Below, in pieces: positions 1-8,873 of a DNA stretch of 64,000 nt. The stretch spans positions 534,122 through 598,121 of the forward strand of contig NZ_JAFMYW010000004.1 of the NCBI RefSeq assembly GCF_017353175.1. Direction: 5' to 3'. Positions within the stretch are counted from its first letter, which is position 1, and each line of letters starts with the position of its first letter. Made by a program: the position numbers and the translations under genes. The stretch comes from Fibrella forsythiae (GTDB lineage Bacteria > Bacteroidota > Bacteroidia > Cytophagales > Spirosomataceae). The notes beneath the pieces are model-generated. The model was not told the DNA's origin and did not search any database. It saw only the letters and a list, made by a program, of their open reading frames with translations.

Positions 1-1
1 C

Positions 2-3000
2 AATGCTTGCAGCGCTCAAAATACACGTAAGCTGTGGTATGCTACCGCCACGGTACAAGCGCCGACAACGCCAGCGCCCAGCTTCACACAAGCCCCTGCA
101 TCAACGGCCGTTTGTACGGGCAATACGGCCACCTTCACTGTTACAACTACGGGCGCTACCAATATTCAATGGCAGCAGGATGACAACGCAGGATTTAGCT
201 CACCAACTACGATCGCTAGCGGGAACATCTCCCCCGGGTCAGCGTCGGGTGTCACCAGTACGCTGAGTATTGCCGCGAATGCCTCGGTAAATGGGCAATA
301 TTTCCGGGCGGTGGCCACCAACAGTACGGGTTCAACCAATTCAAGCGGGGCTTTATTGACGGTGAATGCCCTTCCAACGCCTTCTATTACCGGCCTGGCC
401 AGCGCTTACTGTAAAAATGCGGCGGCCGTCACGCTGACGGGCTCCCCTTCGGGTGGCACCTTCACCGTAGATGGGACAACAGCGACCAGTTTTAATCCAG
501 CCGCGCTCGCGACGGGTTCGCACGCTGTCGTTTACCGCTATACGAATGGCAGTGGCTGCACCAACACGGCTAGTCAGAACGTAACCGTAAATCCACTGCC
601 AACGGTATCAATCACGGGACTGGCCAGCGCTTACTGTAAGGATGCGGCGGCTGTCACCCTGACGGGCTCACCAACAGGTGGCAGTTTCACCGTTGATGGC
701 ACATCGGCCACCAGTTTCAATCCGGCCACGCTTGCCACAGGTTCACACGGCGTAGCCTATACCTTCACGAACGGCAACGGATGCACTAACACGGCCACCC
801 AAAATGTAACGATCAACGACCTTCCCACGGTCTCGATCACCGGTTTAGCCAGCGCTTACTGCAAAAGTGCATCAGCCGTGACGCTGGCGGGTTCGCCTAC
901 AGGCGGTAGCTTTACGATTGATGGAAACTCGGCAACCAGTTTCAATCCGTCTACGCTTGCCACAGGCAGCCACACGGTAGTTTACCGATACACCAACAGC
1001 AATGGATGCACCAATACGGCTACCCAGTCCGTAACGGTGAACCCTCTGCCGGTGGTAGCCATTACGGGTCTGGCCAGCGCTTACTGCAAAGATGCGGCGG
1101 CCGTTACGCTAACGGCTACACCTGCGGGCGGCAGCTTCTACATCGATGCAGCCACGTTGGCGACGCAGTTTAACCCGGCTGCGCTCGCCGATGGCTCTCA
1201 TACGGTATACTACACCTATACGGATGGGAACGGCTGCACAAACAGTACCATACAGAACGTGATTGTCAATCCGCTTCCGGTGGTATCGATCACCAACTTA
1301 GCCAGTGCCTATTGCAAAGACGCTTCGGCCGTCACGCTGACAGGGTCGCCCGTCGGCGGTAGATTCACCATCGATGGTAACCCGGCCACGAGCTTCAACC
1401 CGGCCAACCTGACAGCGGGTGCTCATTCGGTACTGTACAGCTACACGAATAACAATGGTTGCACCAATACCACTACCCAATCGGTAGCAGTTAACGCCTT
1501 GCCAGTGGTGTCAATCACAGGCCTGGCCAGTGCCTACTGCCGGGATGCCGCCACCGTTACCCTAACGGGCACACCGGCGGGCGGTAGCTTCACCGTGGAT
1601 GGCACGTCGGCTACCCAGTTTGCGCCGGGAACCATCGCCCTCGGATCGCATACGGTACGCTATGTGTACACGGATGGGAACGGCTGTACCAACGCCACTA
1701 CGCAGAACGTAACGGTCAACCCGCTGCCGTTCCTGTCGATCACGGGGCTGGCCACTGCCTATTGTCAGGATGCGGGCACCGTTACGCTGACAGCTACACC
1801 AACAGGGGGCAGCTTCGCCATCGATGGCACCCCGGCGACTCAGTTCAACCCCGCTATATTGGCGGTGGGCAACCGCACTGTCGATTATCGTTATACCGAT
1901 GCCAACGGCTGCTCAAACACGGCCACCCAGATCGTTCGGGTGAAAGCCACGCCGCCTACGCCTACCCTATTGACGCAGAGCGGAGGGGCTTATCCGGCCA
2001 GCCAGTCAGCCGTGACGGTGGATGTTAATTCGGGTAACGTTAACCTGGTGGTAGGCGGCTGTGCGGGCACTATCAGCTGGAGCGGCCCCAACAACAGTTC
2101 GGGAGCGGGTAGTACTATTATGGTGGCCACCAACCAGCCAGGTACGTTCACTTATCGGGCCAGCTGCCAGGTAGATGGCTGCACCAGCCCACTGGCTACG
2201 GCTGTGGTGACCGTGGGTGGTCGCCTGACGGTGTTGCACCGCGATGTAGATAACTACGCCGACAACAATGCCATTCAGCCGCTTATTGTGTTGCAAAACC
2301 AAGGGTTAGGTGCCCTACCCCTCTCGGGCTTGACGGTCCGTTACTACCTAACGGTGGAAGGCGCTTCGGCGTTGAGCAATCTATCGGTCAATTACGCGCA
2401 GATAGGCAACCAGAATGTACGGCTGCGTTATGTGCCGCTCTCACCGGTACAGCAAGGAGCAGCGGGTTACGTCGAGTATAGCTTTACGTCAGGAGCCGGC
2501 AGCCTGGCCCCGGGGGCAAGCTCAGGCGCTATCCAGACTTACTTTGCCAAAGGCGATTATTCGGGCCTCAACGAGCGGGACGATTATTCATACGCCACGG
2601 TACGCGACCAGTTGGTGAGCAACCTGCGAATCACGGCCTACTACAACGGCGTACTGATCGCCGGCATAGAACCAGGTACCACGACCCAGATTCGGGCGCT
2701 ACGGGCCTTGACGGAAAGCAAGAATGGCCCTTCGGCCACGCAGATCAGCACGTATCTGGACGTGCGCAATGAAGGCAACGTACCTGTGAATTACAGCGAT
2801 ATCAAAGCGCGCTACTACTTCACTTCAGACGGCAATGAGCGGCTACAGGTGGAGGTAGACGAGGGAAATGTGCAAACGCAATTGGTGGCGCTCAACCCAG
2901 CCGTAGGTGGGGCTAATTATTACCTCGAAATTCGCTACAACCAGGGTGGTCAACTGGCTCCAGGAGCCAGCACAGGCCGGGTGCGTTACCGCATCAGCAA

Positions 3001-3421
3001 ACCCGATGGTGGCCGTTTCGATCAGACCAACGATTACTCGTATCAGGAGCAACCCGCCGAGTCGAGCTCGAATAGCAAGGTGGTGGTTTACGCCGGAGCT
3101 GATCGGCTGTGGGGCCGGGAGCCGGGAGCTGCGTTCCGTATGGCGGTAGCCGAGCCCAATACGGGGCTACAGGTAACGGTATTGGGTAACCCAGTGCGGG
3201 ATGATGCCGTGTTGGTGCAAATTACAGGTGCCGGGGCTCAACCGCTACAGTTACAACTGATCAGCGCGCAGGGTAAACTGGTAGATCAGAAGCAGGTGCT
3301 CAGCCCACAACCTACCGAGCAGCAACAGCTCTCGCTTCAGGGTCAGGGTGCCGGTATCTTCCTCTTGCAGGTAAGCACACCCACTGAGCGTCAGACCATT
3401 AAGGTGCTGAAAGCTGAGTAA
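2..3421 (+). CDS. T9SS-exported cellulose-binding protein with Ig-like repeats and two CBM3 modules (5' end missing)
   Basis: The frame is open from the first bases, so the gene enters from the left; its start and signal peptide are outside and the GTG at 311 is internal. The visible 1,139 residues hold seven ~75-residue Ig-like repeats (about 124-649), then two family 3 carbohydrate-binding modules (about 740-895 and 897-1042). Both modules show family marks: VRYYLT / ARYYFT strands, a DDYSY / NDYSY loop and a closing EPG. The last ~90 residues resemble a type A T9SS sorting tail (GNPVRDD near its start, TIKVLKAE at its end), removed during export. CBM3 binds crystalline cellulose, so a surface cellulose-binding role is inferred. 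A catalytic domain could lie beyond the edge. Confidence 0.85.
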   Translation, partial: NACSAQNTRKLWYATATVQAPTTPAPSFTQAPASTAVCTGNTATFTVTTTGATNIQWQQDDNAGFSSPTTIASGNISPGSASGVTSTLSIAANASVNGQYFRAVATNSTGSTNSSGALLTVNALPTPSITGLASAYCKNAAAVTLTGSPSGGTFTVDGTTATSFNPAALATGSHAVVYRYTNGSGCTNTASQNVTVNPLPTVSITGLASAYCKDAAAVTLTGSPTGGSFTVDGTSATSFNPATLATGSHGVAYTFTNGNGCTNTATQNVTINDLPTVSITGLASAYCKSASAVTLAGSPTGGSFTIDGNSATSFNPSTLATGSHTVVYRYTNSNGCTNTATQSVTVNPLPVVAITGLASAYCKDAAAVTLTATPAGGSFYIDAATLATQFNPAALADGSHTVYYTYTDGNGCTNSTIQNVIVNPLPVVSITNLASAYCKDASAVTLTGSPVGGRFTIDGNPATSFNPANLTAGAHSVLYSYTNNNGCTNTTTQSVAVNALPVVSITGLASAYCRDAATVTLTGTPAGGSFTVDGTSATQFAPGTIALGSHTVRYVYTDGNGCTNATTQNVTVNPLPFLSITGLATAYCQDAGTVTLTATPTGGSFAIDGTPATQFNPAILAVGNRTVDYRYTDANGCSNTATQIVRVKATPPTPTLLTQSGGAYPASQSAVTVDVNSGNVNLVVGGCAGTISWSGPNNSSGAGSTIMVATNQPGTFTYRASCQVDGCTSPLATAVVTVGGRLTVLHRDVDNYADNNAIQPLIVLQNQGLGALPLSGLTVRYYLTVEGASALSNLSVNYAQIGNQNVRLRYVPLSPVQQGAAGYVEYSFTSGAGSLAPGASSGAIQTYFAKGDYSGLNERDDYSYATVRDQLVSNLRITAYYNGVLIAGIEPGTTTQIRALRALTESKNGPSATQISTYLDVRNEGNVPVNYSDIKARYYFTSDGNERLQVEVDEGNVQTQLVALNPAVGGANYYLEIRYNQGGQLAPGASTGRVRYRISKPDGGRFDQTNDYSYQEQPAESSSNSKVVVYAGADRLWGREPGAAFRMAVAEPNTGLQVTVLGNPVRDDAVLVQITGAGAQPLQLQLISAQGKLVDQKQVLSPQPTEQQQLSLQGQGAGIFLLQVSTPTERQTIKVLKAE
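371..1947 (+). repeat. Seven tandem 225-bp units encoding Ig-like domains
   Basis: Seven in-frame units of about 75 codons, each opening with LP-x-x-SITGLASAYC and ending near GCTNTATQNVTVNP. Each unit keeps two cysteines (AYC and NGC) that could form a disulphide. Unit four has one extra codon. The units differ at many third positions, so they are not a very recent amplification. Confidence 0.9.
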
Positions 3422-3445
3422 GTCTGGTTATTGACTTGTTTCAGG

Positions 3446-3498
3446 GCTTAAACAGTTGACCCCCGCTAATGTTGTTAGCGGGGGTCAACTGTTTAAGC
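3446..3498 (+). terminator. Perfect 24-bp hairpin downstream of the CBM3 protein
   Basis: Two perfectly complementary 24-nt arms flank a 5-nt loop, 25 nt after the stop codon. There is no T-tract, so it may act as an mRNA-stabilising or rho-assisted structure rather than a simple intrinsic terminator. Confidence 0.7.
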
Positions 3499-3667
3499 CT
3501 GTGCAGGCAGGCTACTCGTCTGGATCAAGAATAAACTGACTTATAGCTCTTTACGTGATTTCACGGCCACTTTTCAGTAATTATACGCTACTATCGATTG
3601 AGCGGAAGATGGACATTTGTTTTGGCCAATAATGGCGTAAACACACCACTTATCGATCTACTCAGCC

Positions 3668-4585
3668 ATGAAACCTGTACTGATCTGCCTGTTTTTACTG
3701 TTTGCCCTGAGCTGCAAAAGAACGGATGCTTCGTTGAAAACGGTGAATGATGTCGTGTTAACAGCTAAGGCCTTGAATGTGCCCATCACAACATATGATG
3801 CGGGCGCTTACCCGATCCAGTCTGTTCTGGTAGGAAACGCCATTTATTTCGGCAACTGGTCGAACACGGCAAAGACTCAATTTTTTGTTCGGTATGACCT
3901 TATATCTAATGCGTTTTCATCGGCGTTGGCTAAATCGTCAAACGTATGCGGATGTGGATATAGCAGCCATCTGGTCAGCGATGGGACTAATGTCTTTTAC
4001 ATAGCCAACGATGCCACGAAGTTCACCGCCTCATCAAATACCTGGTCTACCCTAACTTATCCAACCACCGCGAAAGACAATGCTGGCGAAGCTGGCGTGG
4101 TCTACTACAATGGTAATTTATACTTCGTAGGTGGTCGCACACCCAGCACGCTGTTTAAATATTATTCCATCGGTCAGGATAAATGGTTTACGGTGCCCAA
4201 TTATCTGTATGCCACAACAAGCAGCGAAATGGCTGTTTATAAAGACCGAATTTATGTGCTGGGAGGCCAGGGGGCTAAGCAGAAAATGGCTTACTTTTCA
4301 ACATCTGCCAATACCTGGACGATTGTAAAAGACATTCCCTTTGAGGTATCCAGCAATTATGGCAATGTTTTCTCGGCAGTTCTGGGCGATTACCTCTATC
4401 TGTTACAGGGACAGTCTGTGTATGTATACGATATCGCCAACGATGTCTGGGCGGTAAACCCCATTACATTTACCGATCTACCCGCCTATGGTAATCTTTT
4501 TTCCAACGGGCAAAAGCTGTACGTAAGTGGCAAGAACACGGCGAACATCCCCGTCGTGACTGAATTGGTTATATCGACCAAATAA
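3668..4585 (+). CDS. Kelch-like beta-propeller lipoprotein
   Basis: A 305-residue protein with a lipoprotein signal peptide: hydrophobic stretch, then the lipobox LSC at about residue 16. The rest is a series of ~45-residue beta-rich units with kelch-like cores such as NLYFVGGRTP and RIYVLGGQGA, each followed by an aromatic strand (KWFTV, TWTIV). This fits a small surface beta-propeller; the ligand is unknown. It stands alone between a hairpin and tRNA-Leu. Base composition is lower in GC than its neighbours and it contains none of the GGTACGT motifs, so recent acquisition is possible. Confidence 0.65.
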   Translation: MKPVLICLFLLFALSCKRTDASLKTVNDVVLTAKALNVPITTYDAGAYPIQSVLVGNAIYFGNWSNTAKTQFFVRYDLISNAFSSALAKSSNVCGCGYSSHLVSDGTNVFYIANDATKFTASSNTWSTLTYPTTAKDNAGEAGVVYYNGNLYFVGGRTPSTLFKYYSIGQDKWFTVPNYLYATTSSEMAVYKDRIYVLGGQGAKQKMAYFSTSANTWTIVKDIPFEVSSNYGNVFSAVLGDYLYLLQGQSVYVYDIANDVWAVNPITFTDLPAYGNLFSNGQKLYVSGKNTANIPVVTELVISTK

Positions 4586-4615
4586 AAAAGCCTGCAAACC
4601 GATGATTTGCAGGCT
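4581..4615 (-). terminator. Intrinsic terminator of tRNA-Leu
   Basis: A 10-bp stem (AGCCTGCAAA with its complement) and 7-nt loop, followed on the minus strand by a run of T, two bases beyond the tRNA 3' end. It also lies just after the stop of the kelch-like gene, so it may serve both strands. Confidence 0.8.
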
Positions 4616-4617
4616 AG

Positions 4618-4701
4618 TGCCGAAGGCGAGACTCGAACTCGCATGTCCGTAAAGACACACGCCCCTGAAACGTGCGTGTCTACCAATTTCACCACTTCGG
4701 C
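4618..4701 (-). tRNA. tRNA-Leu (anticodon CAG)
   Basis: On the minus strand the sequence folds as a class II tRNA: acceptor GCCGAAG/CTTCGGC, D arm, anticodon stem CACGT/GCGTG around loop TTCAGGG, a long variable arm (TGTC/GACA stem) and T arm GCGAG-TTCGAGT-CTCGC. Discriminator is A. CCA is not encoded. Anticodon CAG reads CUG leucine codons. Confidence 0.95.
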
Positions 4702-4727
4702 AGGTACGCTTTCCCTTGTTGGGACTG

Positions 4728-4760
4728 CAAAGATAAGGGGCGATACACACGTTTTGCAAA
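4728..4760 (-). promoter_or_regulatory. Bacteroidota-type promoter of tRNA-Leu
   Basis: On the minus strand, TTTG, a 21-nt spacer and TATCTTTG match the Bacteroidota -33 (TTTG) and -7 (TAnnTTTG) elements. The -7 element ends 26 nt upstream of the mature tRNA 5' end, giving a short 5' leader. Confidence 0.75.
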
Positions 4761-4853
4761 CGTTTATTGAAAAAAAGCGTGGGTCATTCAGCTTGTCGCG
4801 ATTTTTTGTACAGCAGGGAGATGGTGTAGCAGGCGGCCACTGCGTGTCCGAGA

Positions 4854-4977
4854 GCGGGCAGGCACGACCGATTCGGCGAGGGCTCGCCCCTACACATCCT
4901 GACCCCGGCAGTGAATTTTCATCTGGATAGTTGATATGTAGGGGCGATCCCTCGCCGAATCGGTCGTGCCTGCCCGC
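4854..4977. repeat. Long palindromic intergenic element (41-bp arms)
   Basis: Two 41-nt arms, complementary except for one mismatch, surround a 42-nt loop. The arms carry GATTCGGCGAGGG and CGCCCCTACA. Immediately to the right is CATGCGTCAGCAA, a string that also forms part of the palindrome at 20.4 kb. The rest of the 372 nt between tRNA-Leu and the nuclease gene shows no gene. Confidence 0.75.
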
Positions 4978-5073
4978 CATGCGTCAGCAATACGCTCGCG
5001 TAAGCAAATCTGTCTAAATCCAACTCTTCTACCTACGATTGAAATCCACCTCAATCCGCGTATCCCTTTCGGT

Positions 5074-6483
5074 CTACAGCTCCACCTTCTCGTACATGTC
5101 GGGGATGGCAACGTTGGGGAAACCGGCGGCCAGTAGTTTTTCGCGCCAGACTTGCTGCGCGTCGTAGTCGCCGTGAACGAGGAACAGCGTTTTGACGGCG
5201 GCGGGGTTCTGGCAGCTTAAAAACTGGAGCATCTCCACCGAATCGCCGTGGGCCGAGAGCGAATCCATGATCTCGATCGTAGCGTTGACGTCGTAACGCT
5301 CACCGAAGATGTTTACCTGTTTGTCGCCGCGCTTCAGTATGCCGCCCAGGCTGTTGGGCGAGGCGTAGCCCACAAACAGGATCGTGGTGCTGGGGTCTTC
5401 GATGTTGTTCTTGATATGGTGTTTGATTCGTCCCGCCTCAGCCATGCCCGACGGCGCGATGATGATGCAGGGTCCCGGTCGACCATTGATGGCTTTCGAC
5501 TGCTCCACATCGGAGATATAGTGCAGGTTCGGGAAGTCGAAGGCGTCGCCGTCTTTTTTGATGTAGGCCAGAATCTCGGGGTTGAAATCCTCTTCGTGGT
5601 GACGCATCACGGTAGTAGCGCTGACCGACATGGGCGAGTCGATATAAACGGGCAGGGTGGGTAGTTTGCCTTCGCTGGCCAGCTGGTCGAGGGCGTAGAT
5701 CAGTTCCTGGGTACGGTCAACGGCGAAGGCGGGGATAAGGAGTTTACCTTTCTTCTGTACGCAGGTTTCTTCTACGATGCGCAGCAAATGCGCTTTCATG
5801 TCAGGCTCATTTTCGTGCACTTTATCGCCGTAGGTCGACTCGCAGAGGATATAATCGGCTTGGGGGAAGGTCTCGAACGTGCGCAGTATCTTATCGTCGG
5901 GACGGCCGATATCGCCGCTAAAAAACAGCTTTTTATCGACCTTCTTCCCATCGGCACCCGTTTCGCTCAGGGTCAGGCTAATGGCCGCGCTGCCCAGCAG
6001 GTGGCCGGTGTCGGTGTAGAGGAAACTGGCATTGGGGTTCAGGTACGTCCGTTTACCGTATTCAACAGCCTTCATCTGGCTCAGCGCCTGCTTCACGTCG
6101 TCTTCTTCATAGAGTACCTCCAACTCCGGTTCGTTCCGGTTGCGGCGGCGCTTGTTCACCCGCTCCAGGTCTTTCACCTGAATGCGCGCGCTGTCCATGA
6201 GCATGATCTGACACAGATCGAGCGTAGATGGGGTGCAAAGAATCGGCCCTGTGAACCCCTGACGAACCAGGCGAGGCACCAGTCCCGTATGATCGATATG
6301 CGCGTGCGACAGGATAAGCACGTCGACGTCGGCGGGGTTGAAGCGGAAATCCTGGTTCAGTTCGTCGGTGTTGATGCCCTGGAACAGGCCGCAGTCGAGC
6401 AGGATACGAAAGCCATCGGCGGTGGTAATAAGGTGTTTACTGCCCGTCACGGTGCGGGCGGCACCCATAAACTGAATGGTCAT
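5074..6483 (-). CDS. Metallo-beta-lactamase-fold, beta-CASP RNA-processing nuclease family protein
   Basis: 469 residues, the usual length for bacterial homologues of the CPSF73/Ysh1 group. The N-terminus has the MBL fold with GAARTVTGS and the zinc-binding SHAHIDH; a second MBL motif follows at GHLLGSAAI and SGDIG. The middle part is the beta-CASP domain and the C-terminal region holds SAHGD and LVHGD, typical of the RNA-metabolising (RMMBL) end. Such enzymes cut RNA endonucleolytically; the target here is unknown. It may share a transcript with the WYL regulator upstream, but a palindrome lies between them. Confidence 0.85.
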   Translation of the reverse strand: MTIQFMGAARTVTGSKHLITTADGFRILLDCGLFQGINTDELNQDFRFNPADVDVLILSHAHIDHTGLVPRLVRQGFTGPILCTPSTLDLCQIMLMDSARIQVKDLERVNKRRRNRNEPELEVLYEEDDVKQALSQMKAVEYGKRTYLNPNASFLYTDTGHLLGSAAISLTLSETGADGKKVDKKLFFSGDIGRPDDKILRTFETFPQADYILCESTYGDKVHENEPDMKAHLLRIVEETCVQKKGKLLIPAFAVDRTQELIYALDQLASEGKLPTLPVYIDSPMSVSATTVMRHHEEDFNPEILAYIKKDGDAFDFPNLHYISDVEQSKAINGRPGPCIIIAPSGMAEAGRIKHHIKNNIEDPSTTILFVGYASPNSLGGILKRGDKQVNIFGERYDVNATIEIMDSLSAHGDSVEMLQFLSCQNPAAVKTLFLVHGDYDAQQVWREKLLAAGFPNVAIPDMYEKVEL

Positions 6484-6560
6484 TGAAAAAGGGTTTAGGA
6501 ACTTGGGGTAGTACTGTAATAACTGGCTGGTGAGGTTGATGTTTTTGGGCTGGCCTCGGC

Positions 6561-6653
6561 TTATCCCTAAATCCCCTGAAGGGGACTCTGCGCTGCTTAT
6601 TAACGAATGGTGAGCCAGCGAAGCAAAGTCCCCTTCAGGGGATTTAGGGGTAA
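6561..6653. repeat. Palindromic element between WYL regulator and nuclease genes
   Basis: 26-nt arms (one mismatch) around a 41-nt loop; each arm contains the small palindrome CCCCTGAAGGGG. It fills most of the gap between the two minus-strand genes and could attenuate read-through. Confidence 0.7.
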
Positions 6654-6663
6654 ACCCAAAACA

Positions 6664-7683
6664 TCAATACTGCGACAGTGTGGCTTTCAGGGAGGAAACC
6701 ATAGCTTCGGCGAGGCTGGCGGGAGCGAGTACGCGCAGGTGTTCACCGTACGAGCGCAGGTGCATGAGCAGGTCGCGGTTGGGGGCAAGTCTGAGTTTCA
6801 CCACACATTCGGTATCGGTATCGGAAATGACTTCCTGCGTCTGGTGGATTGGTTTTGCTTTTACGTAGCGGCCAAACAACGGGCTGAACGATAGTCGGAT
6901 CTCTTCGACCGGACCGCTGCTGTCGGTAATGCCGTAGATGTGCTCGAAGAGCTCGCTGACGTTGGTCAGGATTTCTTCAGGTACGTAGCAGGGCTCGTCG
7001 AGGATAGACAGGTCGCTCATACGGTCGAGGGCGAAGGTGCGTTCTTTCCGGGTACGTTCATCATAGCCAATTACGTACCAACTGTCCCACACTTCACGGA
7101 GCAGAATGGGGTGCAGGGTGCGCAACACGGGGACCACGCCGGGCTCTGCGGCTTCATGTTTGGTGTATCGAAACATGATCTGCCGGTTCTGGTTCACCGC
7201 CCGAATCAGTACGGGTACGTACTGCCGGTTACCGCCCAGAATTTTCTCTTCCACATACACCACACGCCGACCAATACCTTCGGGGCCATCACCGGGTTTC
7301 ACTTCGCGGATGATGTCGAGGCTTTGCCGCACTTTCTGCAACGCGCTGGTCAGCTCATCGGCTACCGATGCACCCTGCGTGGCGGCCAGCACCTCGCGGG
7401 CGTAGTCGAGCGCCTCCATATCATCGGGCGTGAGCATCAGCTTCAATAGCCTGAACTGCGGGTTGGTATAGTAATAGCCATTGGCGCGCTTGTCGTAGGC
7501 GATAGGCGCGTCATGGTCTTCGCGCAGGCGCTGAATGTCTTTTTCCAACGACGAGATCGACCGGATACCGCAGGTTTCCTGACACAGTTCGAACAGGCGT
7601 TCCTTGGAGTACTGACGTGGATACCGGCTAATGACCTCGTCGATCAGGCGGTAACGTTGAAAAGCAGAGCGGGTGATGGGCAT
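6664..7683 (-). CDS. WYL-domain transcriptional regulator (YafY/PafC-like)
   Basis: 339 residues. Residues 1-70 form a winged-helix DNA-binding region (RLIDEVISRY, then SISSLEKDIQRLRED and the wing RANGYYY). The central and C-terminal parts match the WYL ligand-binding domain: IMFRYTKHE, then WYVIGYDERTRKERTFALDR, followed by the WCX-like extension. WYL proteins sense nucleic acids or small ligands and often control DNA-damage and phage-defence genes. It is divergent from the PARP operon with about 240 bp between, so I infer it controls that operon and itself. No partner is visible in the sequence beyond position. Confidence 0.85.
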   Translation of the reverse strand: MPITRSAFQRYRLIDEVISRYPRQYSKERLFELCQETCGIRSISSLEKDIQRLREDHDAPIAYDKRANGYYYTNPQFRLLKLMLTPDDMEALDYAREVLAATQGASVADELTSALQKVRQSLDIIREVKPGDGPEGIGRRVVYVEEKILGGNRQYVPVLIRAVNQNRQIMFRYTKHEAAEPGVVPVLRTLHPILLREVWDSWYVIGYDERTRKERTFALDRMSDLSILDEPCYVPEEILTNVSELFEHIYGITDSSGPVEEIRLSFSPLFGRYVKAKPIHQTQEVISDTDTECVVKLRLAPNRDLLMHLRSYGEHLRVLAPASLAEAMVSSLKATLSQY

Positions 7684-7704
7684 AGGGGGATGTTGGGGTT
7701 TACC

Positions 7705-7817
7705 CTCACCCCCAGCCCCTCTCCCACGCTGGGAGAGGGGAGCCGCTTTGGCGTAGCTAGCCGACGAATGGGCCGAGCACCCCCCTCTCCTTGTGAAGGA
7801 GAGGGGCCGGGGGTGAG
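7705..7817. repeat. C-rich palindromic element between WYL regulator and PARP operon
   Basis: Outer arms CTCACCCCCAGCCCCTCTCC and GGAGAGGGGCCGGGGGTGAG are nearly complementary; inside each half is a smaller hairpin (CCCCTCTCC with GGGAGAGGGG). It takes up about half of the divergent regulatory region. A related but shorter hairpin sits at 8874-8925 inside the operon. Confidence 0.75.
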
Positions 7818-7864
7818 GTGAGTGGGGTAAAGCTCCCGAAAAAAAATTTCAGAAAAAAAGATCA

Positions 7865-7881
7865 ACGTAAAAAGGTTACGT
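7865..7881. promoter_or_regulatory. Candidate operator (ACGTAA-N5-TTACGT) upstream of the PARP operon
   Basis: A perfect 6-5-6 dyad 45 nt before the first gene and 180 nt before the WYL gene. An AT-rich stretch follows. A regulator dimer could bind here; the link to the WYL protein is inference from position. No clear TAnnTTTG box was found, the nearest being AATATTTG at 7893. Confidence 0.35.
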
Positions 7882-7925
7882 CTTGCTAGTTAAATATTTG
7901 TAACGGACATACAGAAACGATAATC

Positions 7926-8357
7926 ATGAACCTTACGCAACGTCCGAGACCGAACGCAACTTACCCCGCCGCACTGGCCGATTCGCCAGTAGCCGCACCC
8001 AGACTGAGAGCCAGCCTGTCGGCCCGCCAGCTGTTTGATGTTGAACTGGGGCTCGTGCTCCTGAGCCAGCTCATGCCCACAGCCTCGCCCGACCACCTGC
8101 CTGCCCTGCTCAACGACGACACGCTGGCACATAATGGCGGCTGGACAGCCAAACAGCGCCGCTGCCTGAACCGCGGCCGCGACCTGCTCCGGCCTTTTCA
8201 ACAAAGCACACTCTGGAACGATCTGCTTGACCGATACAGCCGCCTGACTGACCAGATGCAGGCCTTCGACATCAGTAACGACCGCAGCCACTTCAACCAG
8301 AAGTCGGTTGGTTTTTTCCGCAACCGCGTCTTTACCCTTCGCCAGCTGCTGGCCTAG
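7926..8357 (+). CDS. Unknown protein, first paralogue of the PARP operon
   Basis: 143 residues, no family recognised. The core SARQLFDVELGLVLLSQLMP, a charged turn, then WTAKQRRCLNRGRDLLRPFQ aligns clearly with the next gene (SANRLLNIELGLFLLTELLP; WSPKQHRLLSRGRTLLAPYQ). Predicted mostly helical, soluble, with no signal peptide. It is the promoter-proximal gene of the four-gene run that includes the PARP, with a 28-nt gap to the next gene. A role as partner, substrate or regulator of the PARP is inference only. The opposite strand is also open here but does not share the paralogy. Confidence 0.7.
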   Translation: MNLTQRPRPNATYPAALADSPVAAPRLRASLSARQLFDVELGLVLLSQLMPTASPDHLPALLNDDTLAHNGGWTAKQRRCLNRGRDLLRPFQQSTLWNDLLDRYSRLTDQMQAFDISNDRSHFNQKSVGFFRNRVFTLRQLLA

Positions 8358-8385
8358 GTCCCTTGCTCGAACAACAACAAAGAAG

Positions 8386-8868
8386 ATGAACATGACTGCT
8401 TTCACCCTAGCTTCCAACCCACTGCCTTCGCTGCCCATTCCGGGTACGCGTTTCAGCTGGCAGGAACCCCTGGCTACGCGCCTGAAGCATCAGTACAACC
8501 TGGCGGGCCAATCGGCTAATCGCCTTCTGAATATTGAATTAGGTCTTTTTCTACTCACGGAACTCCTACCCGACGCACCACCCGAAGCCCTGCCCGATCT
8601 GTTGTCGGGTAACGGCCTGATCTACCTGCGTCGGCCTGTATGGTCGCCGAAGCAGCACCGTCTGCTGAGCCGTGGCCGCACGTTGCTGGCTCCGTATCAG
8701 GATCGGGCTACGTGGTTCCAGGCGCTGGTCAAGTATGCGTCGTTACCCGCCCAGGCCCGTATGTATAGCCTGAGCCAGTACGGCAGCATCTCGGAAAGTG
8801 AGAACGCCCAAACAGGCAGCTACACCCAACGCGAACGCCTGACCCTGTTCTGGCGGGCAATGATCTAG
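8386..8868 (+). CDS. Unknown protein, second paralogue of the PARP operon
   Basis: 160 residues, homologous over about 80 residues to the preceding gene, so the pair arose by tandem duplication and has diverged widely. ATG at 8386 is chosen because it follows AGAAG and precedes a conserved N-terminus; another Met lies two codons on. Shared features are an ELGL-x-LL helix, a PD-rich loop and a K-Q-x-R-x-L-x-R-G-R motif that could bind nucleic acid or phosphate. The C-terminal 35 residues (rich in S, Q, E) are unlike the first copy. Followed by a strong hairpin before the PARP gene. Confidence 0.7.
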   Translation: MNMTAFTLASNPLPSLPIPGTRFSWQEPLATRLKHQYNLAGQSANRLLNIELGLFLLTELLPDAPPEALPDLLSGNGLIYLRRPVWSPKQHRLLSRGRTLLAPYQDRATWFQALVKYASLPAQARMYSLSQYGSISESENAQTGSYTQRERLTLFWRAMI

Positions 8869-8873
8869 AAAAG

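Noticed and set aside
311..313. GTG as the start of the CBM3 protein
   Set aside because: The same frame is open to the left edge and the Ig-like sequence continues upstream, so this codon is internal.
371..1947. Regular repeats as a possible CRISPR array
   Set aside because: Units are 225 bp, in frame and protein-coding; none of the palindromes elsewhere are regularly spaced either.
4607..4930. Open frames covering the tRNA-Leu region on both strands
   Set aside because: They run through the tRNA and the palindrome and encode no recognisable protein.
7890..8438. 182-codon minus-strand frame opposite the first PARP-operon gene
   Set aside because: The plus-strand frame has a clear paralogue next door, while the minus frame has none and crosses the gene boundary.
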